This document shows, in pieces, positions 1 through 7,521 of a DNA stretch of 42,343 nucleotides. The notes under the pieces were generated by a model that was not told the origin of the DNA, searched no databases, and saw nothing but the letters and a program-made list of their open reading frames with translations. Positions within the stretch are counted from its first letter, which is position 1; every line of letters begins with the position of its first letter. Source of the DNA: an uncultured Porphyromonadaceae bacterium (GTDB taxonomy: Bacteria > Bacteroidota > Bacteroidia > Bacteroidales > Muribaculaceae); NCBI GenBank assembly GCA_947175265.1, contig CAMWMD010000025.1, forward strand, positions 1 to 42,343. The letters run 5' to 3'. The translations under genes were made by a program, and so were the position numbers.

Positions 1-303
1 GGGTGTTCATCCTTGCAGAGTGTAACAATTCCGGACTCAGTCACATCTATCGGAGATTATGCTTTTTATGAGTGTTCATCCTTGCAGAGTGTGACTATTC
101 CGGACTCCGTCACATCAATCGGAGCTTCCGCTTTCGATGGGTGTTCATCCTTGCAGCACGTCACAATACCGGAGTCAGTCACTATAATCGGAGATTATGC
201 TTTCTCCCAGTGTGAGTCTTTGCAGCACGTCACTATACCGGAGTCAGTCACATCTATCGGTCACTGGGCTTTCCCTCAAAATTGTAAAATTATACGAAGC
301 TAA
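1..303 (+). CDS. BspA-like leucine-rich-repeat protein, C-terminal end (5' end outside window)
   Basis: The frame is open from base 1, so the start lies upstream of the window and only the last 100 codons are visible. They consist of about four 23-residue repeats of the Treponema/BspA leucine-rich type, pattern SLQxVTIPxSVTxIGxxAF, then a short tail ending CKIIRS. Such repeats form a curved solenoid used for protein binding; many copies are secreted, but others sit in intracellular effector loci, and the N-terminus that would decide this is missing. Only 6 bases separate its stop from the next start, which suggests one operon with the DUF6939-like, DarT-vWA and phosphatase genes. The repeats are nearly identical at the DNA level, so repeat number may vary. 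The family call is firm; a partner or target is unknown. Confidence 0.88.
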   Translation, partial: GCSSLQSVTIPDSVTSIGDYAFYECSSLQSVTIPDSVTSIGASAFDGCSSLQHVTIPESVTIIGDYAFSQCESLQHVTIPESVTSIGHWAFPQNCKIIRS

Positions 304-309
304 GGAACT

Positions 310-915
310 ATGATAATAATTGAATCTAAACGAAAGAAAATAGAGAATATTCTCAAAAAATATCCCGATGCTGTAATCGCTGATGTTACGAGTAATGCTA
401 AGGATGGACTTGTGAAACTGAGTCCTTTTTATCCGCATGGCGGTATTCCTGTTCCTTTCAGCGAGGGAGTAACTGCCGAATGTGTCGAGGGGATATGGCA
501 AGCATTGAAAGTATTTGAGAATGAAGGGATAGATAGAAAGATGTTCCGAAATAATACTATGAAGAATATCAAGAGGACAGTAAGGACTCATGGTAAAGTT
601 TTGGGCCATCAAAAGGGTGTAAACAGTTCGGAAATATTGGGATATGTCGAAGCAAAGCATCAGATTTATATCCCTGCTTTCAAATGGGTATTGGAAAATA
701 AGGTTTCCAATATAATAGAACGCCTGAAAAATGCGTCTAAAGATAAGACGATCGTCCTTCTCGACTACAATACCTGTTGCGATGTTGACAGTCCGTCAAA
801 ACCTCTTTCCCATGCTTATCTCATTAAAGCATACGTTGAGGGTCTATATCCATACGGGCAGAAACCTTCTACCGAACCTGAGTCATTTTCTCCATCCTTA
901 CCTTTTATCGATTAA
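310..915 (+). CDS. DUF6939-like protein, candidate NADAR-like ADP-ribosyl hydrolase
   Basis: A 201-residue soluble protein with no signal peptide or membrane segment. From memory it matches the uncharacterised family DUF6939. Its most distinctive part is residues 37-70: LSPFYP, then a basic-poor loop, then VEGIWQALKVFE with E60, W63, Q64 and K67. This resembles the NADAR core (LSNFYP followed by E-x-x-Y-Q-x-x-K), a fold that binds ADP-ribose and in some cases removes it from guanine modified by DarT-type toxins. That resemblance is my reading of motifs, not a computed match. The C-terminal part has a second conserved-looking block, LLDYNTCCDVDSPSKPLSHA (residues 150-169). It sits 24 bases upstream of a DarT-vWA fusion, the position expected for an antidote gene. 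The gene is real with high confidence; the enzymatic role is inference. Confidence 0.82.
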   Translation: MIIIESKRKKIENILKKYPDAVIADVTSNAKDGLVKLSPFYPHGGIPVPFSEGVTAECVEGIWQALKVFENEGIDRKMFRNNTMKNIKRTVRTHGKVLGHQKGVNSSEILGYVEAKHQIYIPAFKWVLENKVSNIIERLKNASKDKTIVLLDYNTCCDVDSPSKPLSHAYLIKAYVEGLYPYGQKPSTEPESFSPSLPFID

Positions 916-939
916 AAACCACTTGAAAAATCTCACACT

Positions 940-2385
940 ATGGCAAAGCGAGACAACTATCTTTCCTTTAAGGAATTGATTGATTTTCACAATATCAAGA
1001 AACTTTACCATTTCACCGACAGGGAGAATCTCGAATCCATAATAAACAATGGAGGTCTATACTCATGGGCCGACTGTGAATCAAAGGGGGTACAGATTCC
1101 TAAACCGGGGGGAGGCGAACTCTCCAAGTCGCTTGACAGGAGAGATAATCTTCAGTATTATGTTCGGGTAAGTTTTACGCCGGAACATCCGATGATGTAT
1201 GTTGCGATGAACGACGGGCGCATAACAAACCCTGTCATTCTGGAGATTGATCCGGAGGTGATTTACGATTCGGAGACAAAATTTTCTGACCGCAACGCAA
1301 CCCGTAACGGAGCGAATGTAGGGAGCACATTTGAGGATTTCAAGAAGATACATTTCAATTCTGTAAAGGCAAAGAAGCATTTCGATCTTGATGCAGAAGA
1401 ACAGCCGTTTTTTCAGGCAGAGGTGCTTGTCAAGAATTTCATTCCTATGGAAAAAATTCTGAATATAGGAAATTTTGGAATCAAGTTACCCAATACGACA
1501 AAATCTCTGCAAACAAAAATTCCGTATACGGCACAGATCACGAGATCTACCCCCACAGCTTTTATTTTCTTACTTGACCATTCCGTAAGTATGGGAAGGA
1601 CAACCACACTGATGGGAGAGAGAATGACGATGGCGGAGGCTGTGGCAAGAATAGTCAACAGACAGATTAACGAACTTGTCTTGAGGTGCATAAAGTCGAA
1701 TGAGGTGCGCCACTATTTCGATATAGCCGTTATAGGATATGGAAAAGACTCTTACAGTGCCTGGAACGGTAACCTTTCCGGGCGCGATTTCGTGTCGCCG
1801 GAAGAATTGCGCGACAATCCATATAAGCGCATAACTGTAAAGGAGGAGAAAAGAACACGTAAAGGGACAGTAATAAAAGAAGTGGAGAAGGTGCAATGGA
1901 TAGAGGCAACCCATACCGGAAACTCGACTTATTTCCATAAGGGATTTGAGCATGCCAAGAGACTTCTTGATGACTGGATGGAAGCCCACCATGATAAAGA
2001 TTGCTATCCTCCTACAATTATTCATATTACGGACGGAGAGTATAACGGAGCATCAAAAGATATGGTGCAACAGAAAGCGAATGAACTGAAATCCATGTTT
2101 ACAAATGATGGGAATGTCATTCTTTTCAATATACATATTACACCAAGCGAAGACAGTATTCTATCCTTCCCGAAGTCAAAGGATGAACTTGTCAATAACC
2201 GATATGCACAGGCGTTATTTGATATGTCCAGTATTCTCCCCTTACGCTATAACGAGGAGATATGCAAAGTCAAGTCTACCGACCCGTCGGTACGACATTC
2301 TGCGATGGCTGTAAATGCAGATATGTCAACTCTTATAAAATTAATGGATATAGGGACACCAACTAATATAAGTGCATCAAAATGA
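940..2385 (+). CDS. DarT-type (DUF4433) ADP-ribosyltransferase fused to a von Willebrand A domain
   Basis: A 481-residue two-domain protein. Residues 20-180 follow the DarT pattern: LYHFTDRENLESII with H24, YYVRVSFTPEHPMMY (73-87), FSDRNA (115-120), and QAEVLVKNFIPMEKI (159-173) whose E161 lies where DarT enzymes carry the catalytic glutamate. DarT proteins transfer ADP-ribose from NAD+ to bases in single-stranded DNA. Residues about 205-440 form a vWA domain: DHSVSMG supplies a complete DxSxS metal site (D213, S215, S217), T326 fits the MIDAS threonine and ITDGEY holds D365. The insert around 300-320 is highly charged. No macrodomain (DarG) antitoxin lies beside it; instead a DUF6939-like gene precedes it and a PP2C phosphatase overlaps its stop by 4 bases (ATGA). 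Both domain calls are strong; what the vWA domain senses is unknown. Confidence 0.88.
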   Translation: MAKRDNYLSFKELIDFHNIKKLYHFTDRENLESIINNGGLYSWADCESKGVQIPKPGGGELSKSLDRRDNLQYYVRVSFTPEHPMMYVAMNDGRITNPVILEIDPEVIYDSETKFSDRNATRNGANVGSTFEDFKKIHFNSVKAKKHFDLDAEEQPFFQAEVLVKNFIPMEKILNIGNFGIKLPNTTKSLQTKIPYTAQITRSTPTAFIFLLDHSVSMGRTTTLMGERMTMAEAVARIVNRQINELVLRCIKSNEVRHYFDIAVIGYGKDSYSAWNGNLSGRDFVSPEELRDNPYKRITVKEEKRTRKGTVIKEVEKVQWIEATHTGNSTYFHKGFEHAKRLLDDWMEAHHDKDCYPPTIIHITDGEYNGASKDMVQQKANELKSMFTNDGNVILFNIHITPSEDSILSFPKSKDELVNNRYAQALFDMSSILPLRYNEEICKVKSTDPSVRHSAMAVNADMSTLIKLMDIGTPTNISASK

Positions 2386-3194
2386 CAAAGACAAGATGTA
2401 TAACTTTAGGCAAGTTTGAGAAGAATGCCATTAATGAAGATGCTGTCATTGCCCGAAAAAACATGATTGCTGTGTCAGATGGTGCCGGGGGAGGGGGACT
2501 TTTTGCAGATAGATGGTCGAAGTATCTTTTGCCGAATCTTCCGGATAGGCCTATAACCTCAGCCGAACAGCTTGACGAGTGGATCGGGATTATATGGGAG
2601 GCATATTATAATAAAACCGAAGAGTCAGCAAAGCGTTTGGGAGGAATGGCTCTTGACAAGTTTTATGACGAGGGTTCTTTTGCAACCCTTGCAACCATTT
2701 GGAAACTTCCGGATAACTCTTGCCCATGGATAACGTATGGCGACAGTGTGGTTTTCCATTACGACTACGCTACAAAGGTATTAACTCACTCCTTTTCTTC
2801 TCTTGTTGATTTCAATAATCCTCCCTATCTCGTAAATTGCAAGGATGAATTAATCCTCAGTGGTTTTAGAAGCGGAGAGTTTAGATTGACTAAAGATTCT
2901 TTTGCGTTTGTAGCAAGTGATGCATTAGCACATTATGTGATGATGATGTATGAGGTACCGAGGCAAAATGAATATGATACCGAATTGGATATTGCCATTT
3001 CCGCAAACACCAAGAATAGTAATTTGCTAAGGAAGTGTTTGGAACTGCCAACTTTCAGGTTTGAGAAAGAGGTGATTGACAAATTACGCAAAGCTGTCTA
3101 TGATAAAAGCTATTATAAAAAGTGGCTCAATAATCTTTACCATAAGGGACTGATCGCACTTGACGATTATTCCCTTGCTGTAATGTATAAGTAA
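2382..3194 (+). CDS. PP2C-family protein phosphatase
   Basis: A 270-residue cytoplasmic protein with the PP2C (PPM) order of motifs: NEDAV (18-22), VSDGAGGGG (31-39) with metal ligand D33, GSFATLATIW (98-107), YGDSVVF (119-125), VASDAL (177-182) with D180, and DDYSLAVM (261-268) with D262. PP2C enzymes remove phosphate from Ser/Thr using two Mg/Mn ions. The start overlaps the DarT-vWA stop by 4 bases, so the two are probably translationally coupled. vWA plus PP2C plus a Ser/Thr kinase is the triad known from TerY-type stress loci; a kinase is not seen in the window but could lie upstream of base 1. It is divergent from housekeeping PP2C proteins, with an extra 190-250 segment between the last two motifs. 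Confidence 0.85.
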   Translation: MTKTRCITLGKFEKNAINEDAVIARKNMIAVSDGAGGGGLFADRWSKYLLPNLPDRPITSAEQLDEWIGIIWEAYYNKTEESAKRLGGMALDKFYDEGSFATLATIWKLPDNSCPWITYGDSVVFHYDYATKVLTHSFSSLVDFNNPPYLVNCKDELILSGFRSGEFRLTKDSFAFVASDALAHYVMMMYEVPRQNEYDTELDIAISANTKNSNLLRKCLELPTFRFEKEVIDKLRKAVYDKSYYKKWLNNLYHKGLIALDDYSLAVMYK

Positions 3195-3264
3195 GTCAGT
3201 TGTCATAAAATATAAATACTTAAATATTTAGGTCCTTTATAATAACTCCTTCAACTTACCCTAT

Positions 3265-3927
3265 ATGAAACCATATATCTGTCTGATAATAATTGTATTA
3301 TTTTCTATGACACCTATACCGAAAGAAGAAGCTTACGGTATTGACGTCAGTCATCATAATGGAAAAATTGACTGGGAAAAAGTTAAGAGACACCATAATC
3401 CTTTGTTCGTATATATAAAAGCGACTGAAGGGTCTACTTATGTAGATCCTCAATATGAAAACAATATCACCAGGGCTTCGAAGGCGGGTTTCTTATTCGG
3501 AAGTTATCATTTTTTCAGAATGACAAGTTCCGCTCATTCTCAATTTGAAAATTTCAGACAAACAGTGGATGTAAAGAAACAAAAATGCATTCCGATGGTA
3601 GATGTAGAGCGAGCTGATAATCATTCTCCAAAAGAACTTCAAGATAGTCTGAATGTGTTTATTTCCCTTGTAAAAAATCATTTTGGCCAAGCACCGATGA
3701 TTTATGCCACTAATCGTTCGTATAATGAATTATTAGGTAAGGACTATAATAAATATCATTTATATATAGGAAGATATGGAGATTCTGCCCCCGTTATTCC
3801 CGGAAAAGGCACTTATTCAATCTGGCAATATACTGAGAAAGGATCTCTCAAAGGAATATCTAAACCGGTTGACAAGGCTCGTTTTAACAAAAAGTATTCG
3901 ATTGCAAACATCCTATTATCTAAATAA
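3265..3927 (+). CDS. Glycoside hydrolase family 25 lysozyme (muramidase)
   Basis: A 220-residue protein with a hydrophobic N-terminus (residues 4-16) that looks like a signal peptide or a single anchor, followed directly by a GH25 barrel. The barrel starts at YGIDVSHHNG with D27 and has the VYIKATEG strand and GSYHFF. The MVDVERAD segment (D113 and E115) matches the Asp-x-Glu catalytic pair of GH25 muramidases, which cut the MurNAc-GlcNAc bond of peptidoglycan. The SIWQY motif near the C-terminus is also typical. It lies 70 bases after the phosphatase gene, close enough for co-transcription but not overlapping. Its stop codon is only 5 bases from the left end of the IS66 element, so the region that once followed it may have been displaced. 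Confidence 0.9.
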   Translation: MKPYICLIIIVLFSMTPIPKEEAYGIDVSHHNGKIDWEKVKRHHNPLFVYIKATEGSTYVDPQYENNITRASKAGFLFGSYHFFRMTSSAHSQFENFRQTVDVKKQKCIPMVDVERADNHSPKELQDSLNVFISLVKNHFGQAPMIYATNRSYNELLGKDYNKYHLYIGRYGDSAPVIPGKGTYSIWQYTEKGSLKGISKPVDKARFNKKYSIANILLSK

Positions 3928-3932
3928 GCAAT

Positions 3933-3950
3933 TGTACAACCGTCCGCGAT
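3933..3950 (+). repeat. IS66 left terminal inverted repeat
   Basis: Eighteen bases that are the exact reverse complement of 6361-6378. The repeat begins 5 bases after the stop codon of the GH25 lysozyme gene. Confidence 0.93.
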
Positions 3951-3956
3951 AGCGTA

Positions 3957-3987
3957 TTGAAGCCTGTCTGTAATAGTTGTAACTTTG
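3957..3987 (+). promoter_or_regulatory. Promoter of IS66 tnpA
   Basis: TTG at 3957-3959 and TAACTTTG at 3980-3987 are separated by 20 bases, matching the Bacteroidetes -33/-7 consensus. The predicted start lies just inside the left terminal repeat, about 16 bases before the tnpA ATG. Confidence 0.6.
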
Positions 3988-4003
3988 CCGTAAAAATTCA
4001 ATT

Positions 4004-4636
4004 ATGGAAAGAGTTAAACTATACAGGCAGGTATTTAGATCCTATAAGGCTCTCTACGCACGCGGTCAACAACCAAGTTCGTTTTCAGCGTACTGTAGAG
4101 AGCATGGAGTCGAACAAAATCAAATGCGTCAGATATTGAAAGATGAATTCCAGAATATCAGGACATTGCCCGGATACCGAAACATAGGTCATATCTGTTC
4201 GGATATCTACGAAGATTTCAAGCAAAAATGTGCCTCTGGCAAACAACCGGGCACTTTCGCAGAGTTTTATCGTAGTCGAGGCATTACATGGGAACAGATG
4301 CATGGCTATCTTAAACGAAATAAGCTTAAGGTGGTCGGTTTGCCTGGATATGCAATGCTCACAGGAGGCAGCAATTTGAAATATCATGAAGTCCCCTTCG
4401 AGAATGTGATCTTCAAGGAGGCCGGCTTTCTTCCGGCTGACGGGGGCAATGTGATAACGGTAAAGGTCGACGGACATGTTGCTGTCAGTTTTCCGGCCGA
4501 TACTGACATAGCTGTCATTGCGAGGTTCGTCAGAAAAATGGGGAAGGAGGCTGGCGATGTGGGGGGCTTGAGCAGGGGCTGCGCCTGTGGGTGTGCCAGC
4601 AGCCGGTATCGATGCGCTACGGCATACGCGTTCTGA
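4004..4636 (+). pseudogene. tnpA: IS66 accessory protein TnpA, frameshifted at its 3' end
   Basis: The first 185 or so residues read as an IS66 accessory protein: helical N-terminal half with two copies of a SYKALYARGQQPSSFSAYC / DFKQKCASGKQPGTFAEFY pattern, then a short beta-rich part ending RKMGKEAGDVG. A run of six G at 4561-4566 shifts the frame. With five G the gene would end at GAT GTG GGG GCT TGA (stop at 4569-4571 in present coordinates), which is where tnpB would overlap. As it stands, translation runs on for about 20 junk residues (CACGCASSRYRCATAYAF) to 4636. Its exact catalytic role in IS66 transposition is not known. Confidence 0.8.
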
Positions 4637-4914
4637 CCCAGATGGTGTGGTCGTGGAAGGGACACTCTCCGGCCTCGGGTGACGTGTATGTGTTTTTCTC
4701 AAAAGACCGCAGGACTATGAAGGCATTGAAATGGGACGGTGACGGATTTCTGATGTACACAAAAAGGCTGTCGCAAGGCCGTTTCCGGGAGTTGCTGAAA
4801 AATGGCGATGACGGTGTCCGTAGGCTTCAATGGGACGATTTCTATATGCTGATGAGGGGGCTGACGCCTGTGAAGGTAACGGTTGAGAATCGCTTCAGAA
4901 TGGCCGAAAAATAG
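4557..4914 (+). pseudogene. tnpB: IS66 accessory protein TnpB, start separated by frameshift
   Basis: Residues from GTG 4591 to the stop at 4912-4914 match IS66 TnpB (Orf2): VCQQPVSMRYGI, GDVYVFFSKDRRTMKALKWD, FLMYTKRLSQGRF and a C-terminal RGL segment. The natural start is almost certainly ATG 4557-4559, reading MWGLEQGLRLWVCQQ if one G is removed from the six-G run. With six G, that ATG stops after four codons. The only in-frame starts left are weak, for example GTG 4591, which would lose about ten N-terminal residues. TnpB is required for transposition in this family, though its function is unclear. Confidence 0.82.
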
Positions 4915-4957
4915 AATGTAATAATTTACTAATCAGATAAATAAATGGTATAAGAAG

Positions 4958-4988
4958 TTGCGTATGTCGGATATTTTCCGTAACTTTA
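4958..4988 (+). promoter_or_regulatory. Promoter of IS66 tnpC
   Basis: TTG at 4958-4960 and TAACTTTA at 4981-4988 are spaced by 20 bases, one mismatch from the Bacteroidetes -7 consensus. The tnpC ATG follows at 4993, leaving almost no leader, so the transcript may be nearly leaderless. Confidence 0.45.
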
Positions 4989-4992
4989 CACC

Positions 4993-6315
4993 ATGAAAAA
5001 GAACGAGTTGATAGAGTTTTTGCAGTGCCAGAATGAGTTCCTTCAGGGACGGCTCAACGAGGCGTTGGCCTCTGTCAACTCGCTTACTTTAGCCAACGAA
5101 AAACTGGTGGCGACAGTCGATGAACTGCGCAATCAGATCGCCTCGCTGGAAGATGTCATAAAGTGTAAAGGTGCAGAACTGCGCAAAGAGAAAGCCGCCC
5201 GTCAGGCCGTGCAGCGTCTGCAAGGCTCGCCGTCAGAGCGTCAGGCGAAAACGGTGCCGACTCCTGCCACGCCGCTGCTCAACTCGCAGTACACCTCTTC
5301 CTTTATATCCGGACTCGCCGAGCTGCGCTACCTTCATTGCATGCCCCTTGAGAACGCAGTCGAATACTTCCGTGCCCACGGCTTCGACCTTGACAAAGGC
5401 ACCGCACATAAACTTGTAAGCAAGGTAAAGGTGCAACTCGAAAATATGTATAAGGCACTTGCAAAGGCCATTGTGGAGGAGAATTATATCTGCGGTGACG
5501 AAACCTATCAGAAAGTTCGTCTGAAGGTGGCCACGAAGTCGGGCAAGAACATCAAGAAAGGTTACATCTGGGTGTTCGTCGGCATGACAACCGGACTTGT
5601 ATACTTCTTCTATGACGACGGTTCCCGGTCGGCCGAAGTCTTCCAGCAGCACATCAAAGGCTTCAACGGGGCCTTCCAGTGCGACTATTACTCGGGATAC
5701 CGGCATATCGGAATCGGTGAGATGGGCGGGATAAAACGCTTGCCGTGCCTGCAACACATCAAGCGGAAATTCCTTAACATCAAGGACAATCCACAGGCAC
5801 AGGAAATAGCAAAACTCTTCGGACTCCTTTACCACTTCGAGTATAAGCACCGCATAGGCAAAGAGGGATGGACGGCAGAAAAGCACATCGGGTGGCGGCA
5901 GCGATACTCAAAAGTGATGCTCGAGAAAATCCACATGAGGCTGATTGCCGTCAAAGCCCGTATCGGCGTACCGCCGGATGACCCGCTGCTTGCCGCCACC
6001 GAACATGCGCTACGGCAATGGGACGAAATACCGCATATCTTTGCCTCGCCCACCTAAAAACTCGACAACAACGAGGTCAAGCGCATCAACCGCTACATAT
6101 CCCTGACCCGTCGCCGGCTGACAATCGGCTCCTACCCCGGAGCCGAGGCTGCCGCACTCTACCACTCCCTTGCGATCACCTGCCACAGATGCGGCGTCAA
6201 CGTCTTCGACTACTTCTGCGACATCATCGACCGATGTGCCGCATGGCCTCCCAACACCCCAATCGAAAAATACCGCGACCTGCTTCCCGACCGCTGGAAA
6301 CCCTCACAAAAATAG
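4993..6315 (+). pseudogene. tnpC: IS66 transposase TnpC with in-frame stop
   Basis: An IS66 DDE transposase of 440 codons in one frame, broken by TAA at 6055-6057 (codon 355). The first part has a coiled-coil N-terminus (residues 1-75), the central domain starting SSFISGLAELRYLHCMPLE, and catalytic aspartates D169 (YICGDETY) and D231 (FQCDYYSGY). After the stop the same frame continues without a break: KLDNNEVKRINRYISLTRRR, holding the third catalytic residue (E361), then the typical C-terminal domain to TAG at 6313-6315. ACC-TAA-AAA-CTC probably arose from ACC-TAT or ACC-TAC, a single substitution. The truncated 354-residue product lacks the last catalytic residue and should be inactive. There is no sign of deletion elsewhere in the gene. 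Confidence 0.9.
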
Positions 6316-6345
6316 CCGCCCAGAGTTTGGGCGGCTATCTTTTTT
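6313..6345 (+). terminator. Terminator at end of IS66 tnpC
   Basis: TAGCCGCCC at 6313-6321 pairs exactly with GGGCGGCTA at 6329-6337, plus one more A-T pair, around a 5-base loop, and is followed by a T-rich run. The stem begins at the tnpC stop codon. Confidence 0.85.
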
Positions 6346-6360
6346 TAGCTCTTACCTGCC

Positions 6361-6378
6361 ATCGCGGACGGTTGTACA
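6361..6378 (-). repeat. IS66 right terminal inverted repeat
   Basis: Exact reverse complement of 3933-3950. It lies 16 bases beyond the T-run of the tnpC terminator. Confidence 0.93.
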
Positions 6379-6456
6379 TAAGTGCTTATTCGGGGTATTC
6401 TTGATTTCGCTTAGAAAGGATTATCGCTTAGTGGACTTGGATATCCTTCGGATATT

Positions 6457-7179
6457 TTATTGCCAGGGCTGAAGGGTGAAGCCTACAACGAAGGCCGCTT
6501 TCTGCGTCGAGGGATTTGTGTTTATCGAAGCGTAGATCGGTATTGCAAATGAATCCGTAATCTTGATATCGTATGATGCCGAAAGGGATGCATTGATTAT
6601 GGCGAAGCGATGGGCCTCTGCATAAAAGGAAGTGGCATACGGACAAGCACCCAATGTGGCACACCATGACAGTTTACCCAATTTGAAGGGTGCCGCAATC
6701 TCAAAATATGATGAGTAGGCTCGTTTCCCTTTATTGTTGACACCGTCATTTCCGGCAAAATTTGTAAACCAGTTTATTGAAACCGGACCGAAATCATAAC
6801 CGACATTAGCCTCAAACACATGGGACGTATCGGAAGACTTATAAGCGAAATATTTCGGATTGGGAGTGTTGAACCAATAATCGGTAATCCCTACATTAAA
6901 TCCTCCAATAGTGTAGGCAAGAGTAAGGTCGAATTCCTTGGTATCCTCAGAGTTTGAGATACCTACATTACCCCAGGCTGACAGAGACAGACCTTTCCAG
7001 GAGATTCCAAGAGTAGGCTGAACTGAAACATCGCCCAGATCCTGTCCACGCCAGATATATTGACTCACGAAGTCGGCTTTTATCTCACCCTCAACCTTGT
7101 CCTCATCTTCCGCATAAGCGTTTACACTCCCAAGGAGAACCACAGACATCAGAAATAAAAAGTAATTGAACTTTGACAT
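6457..7179 (-). CDS. Outer-membrane beta-barrel protein, TorF/TIGR02001-like putative porin
   Basis: A 240-residue protein with a clear signal peptide (hydrophobic core LFLMSVVLLGSVNAYA, cleavage near residue 23). The mature part is made of alternating strands: ADFVSQYIWRGQDLGD at the start, many aromatic-flanked strands, and a final strand ending in LQPWQ. The SQYIWRG motif near the N-terminus is typical of the TIGR02001/TorF barrel family, often found beside ammonium transporters and PII genes. Here it lies 33 bases downstream of the ammonium-transporter fragment on the same strand, which fits a nitrogen-uptake role such as passage of small nitrogen compounds across the outer membrane. The function is inferred from context. 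Expression may have been lost or altered because the upstream gene is truncated. Confidence 0.8.
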   Translation of the reverse strand: MSKFNYFLFLMSVVLLGSVNAYAEDEDKVEGEIKADFVSQYIWRGQDLGDVSVQPTLGISWKGLSLSAWGNVGISNSEDTKEFDLTLAYTIGGFNVGITDYWFNTPNPKYFAYKSSDTSHVFEANVGYDFGPVSINWFTNFAGNDGVNNKGKRAYSSYFEIAAPFKLGKLSWCATLGACPYATSFYAEAHRFAIINASLSASYDIKITDSFAIPIYASINTNPSTQKAAFVVGFTLQPWQ

Positions 7180-7212
7180 AATGATAAGTTATTAAGAATT
7201 AATAATAGAAGT

Positions 7213-7521
7213 TTAGTTATAGCATGACTCACCGTGTTCGTAAACGTCAAGACCCTCTTCTTCCTCACGTCTTCCACAACGAAGGCCGAATGTCTTGTTG
7301 ATTACCGTAAACAGAATGAAACCATCGACAAAAGCGTATGCCACTATTGCAAAGGAACCCAAAGTCTGAATACCCAATGATACCCCCACATCCTCGAAAG
7401 CGAAAACTGCCGGAAGGATAGTACCGATCAATCCGCCTACACCATGCACGCTCACTGCGCCAACAGGATCATCAATCTTGAGGGTCTTATCCAAGAAATG
7501 CACCCCTCTGATTGGCGCGCT
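7213..7521 (-). pseudogene. amt: Ammonium transporter, C-terminal fragment
   Basis: Only the last quarter of an Amt protein remains. The visible sequence starts near HFLDKTLKIDDPVGAVSVHG and has the VHGVGGLIGT motif that carries the second of the two pore histidines in AmtB, then the last transmembrane helix and a charged tail ending HGESCYN. Amt proteins have about 400 residues and 11 helices; here about 100 codons are left. Upstream in the same frame a TAG (7522-7524) closes it after a few unrelated residues, so the first nine or so helices and the first pore histidine are gone. The fragment sits between an intact leader region and an intact downstream barrel gene, which points to an internal deletion. 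It could also be an assembly join. Confidence 0.85.

Larger units (their letters stand above)
3933..6378. mobile_element. IS66-family insertion sequence, full length but with disabled genes
   Basis: The two ends are 18-bp perfect inverted repeats, TGTACAACCGTCCGCGAT at 3933-3950 and its reverse complement at 6361-6378; the match continues as 20 of 21 bases with one mismatch. Inside are the three genes typical of IS66 (tnpA, tnpB, tnpC) in the usual order, two promoters and a terminator. The 8 bases outside the left end (TAAGCAAT) and the right end (TAAGTGCT) share only the first four positions in a row, so no clean 8-bp target duplication remains. tnpA/tnpB carry a frameshift and tnpC an internal stop, so this copy cannot move by itself unless these are sequencing errors. 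Confidence 0.93.

Noticed and set aside
244..660. Minus-strand open frame opposite the DUF6939-like gene
   Set aside because: It lies wholly antisense to better-supported genes, has no recognisable motif and its composition is that of a shadow frame.
940..2385. Ordinary DarTG toxin-antitoxin pair
   Set aside because: No macrodomain gene is found on either side; the neighbour on the 3' side is a PP2C phosphatase and the fusion has a vWA domain instead.
4591..4914. tnpB taken as an intact gene starting at GTG 4591
   Set aside because: The family N-terminus (MWGLEQGLRLW) is encoded just upstream in another frame and is cut off by one extra G, so a broken gene is the better reading.
3925..6386. 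Eight-base target duplication around the IS66 element
   Set aside because: The flanks TAAGCAAT and TAAGTGCT share only the first four bases, so a duplication cannot be claimed.
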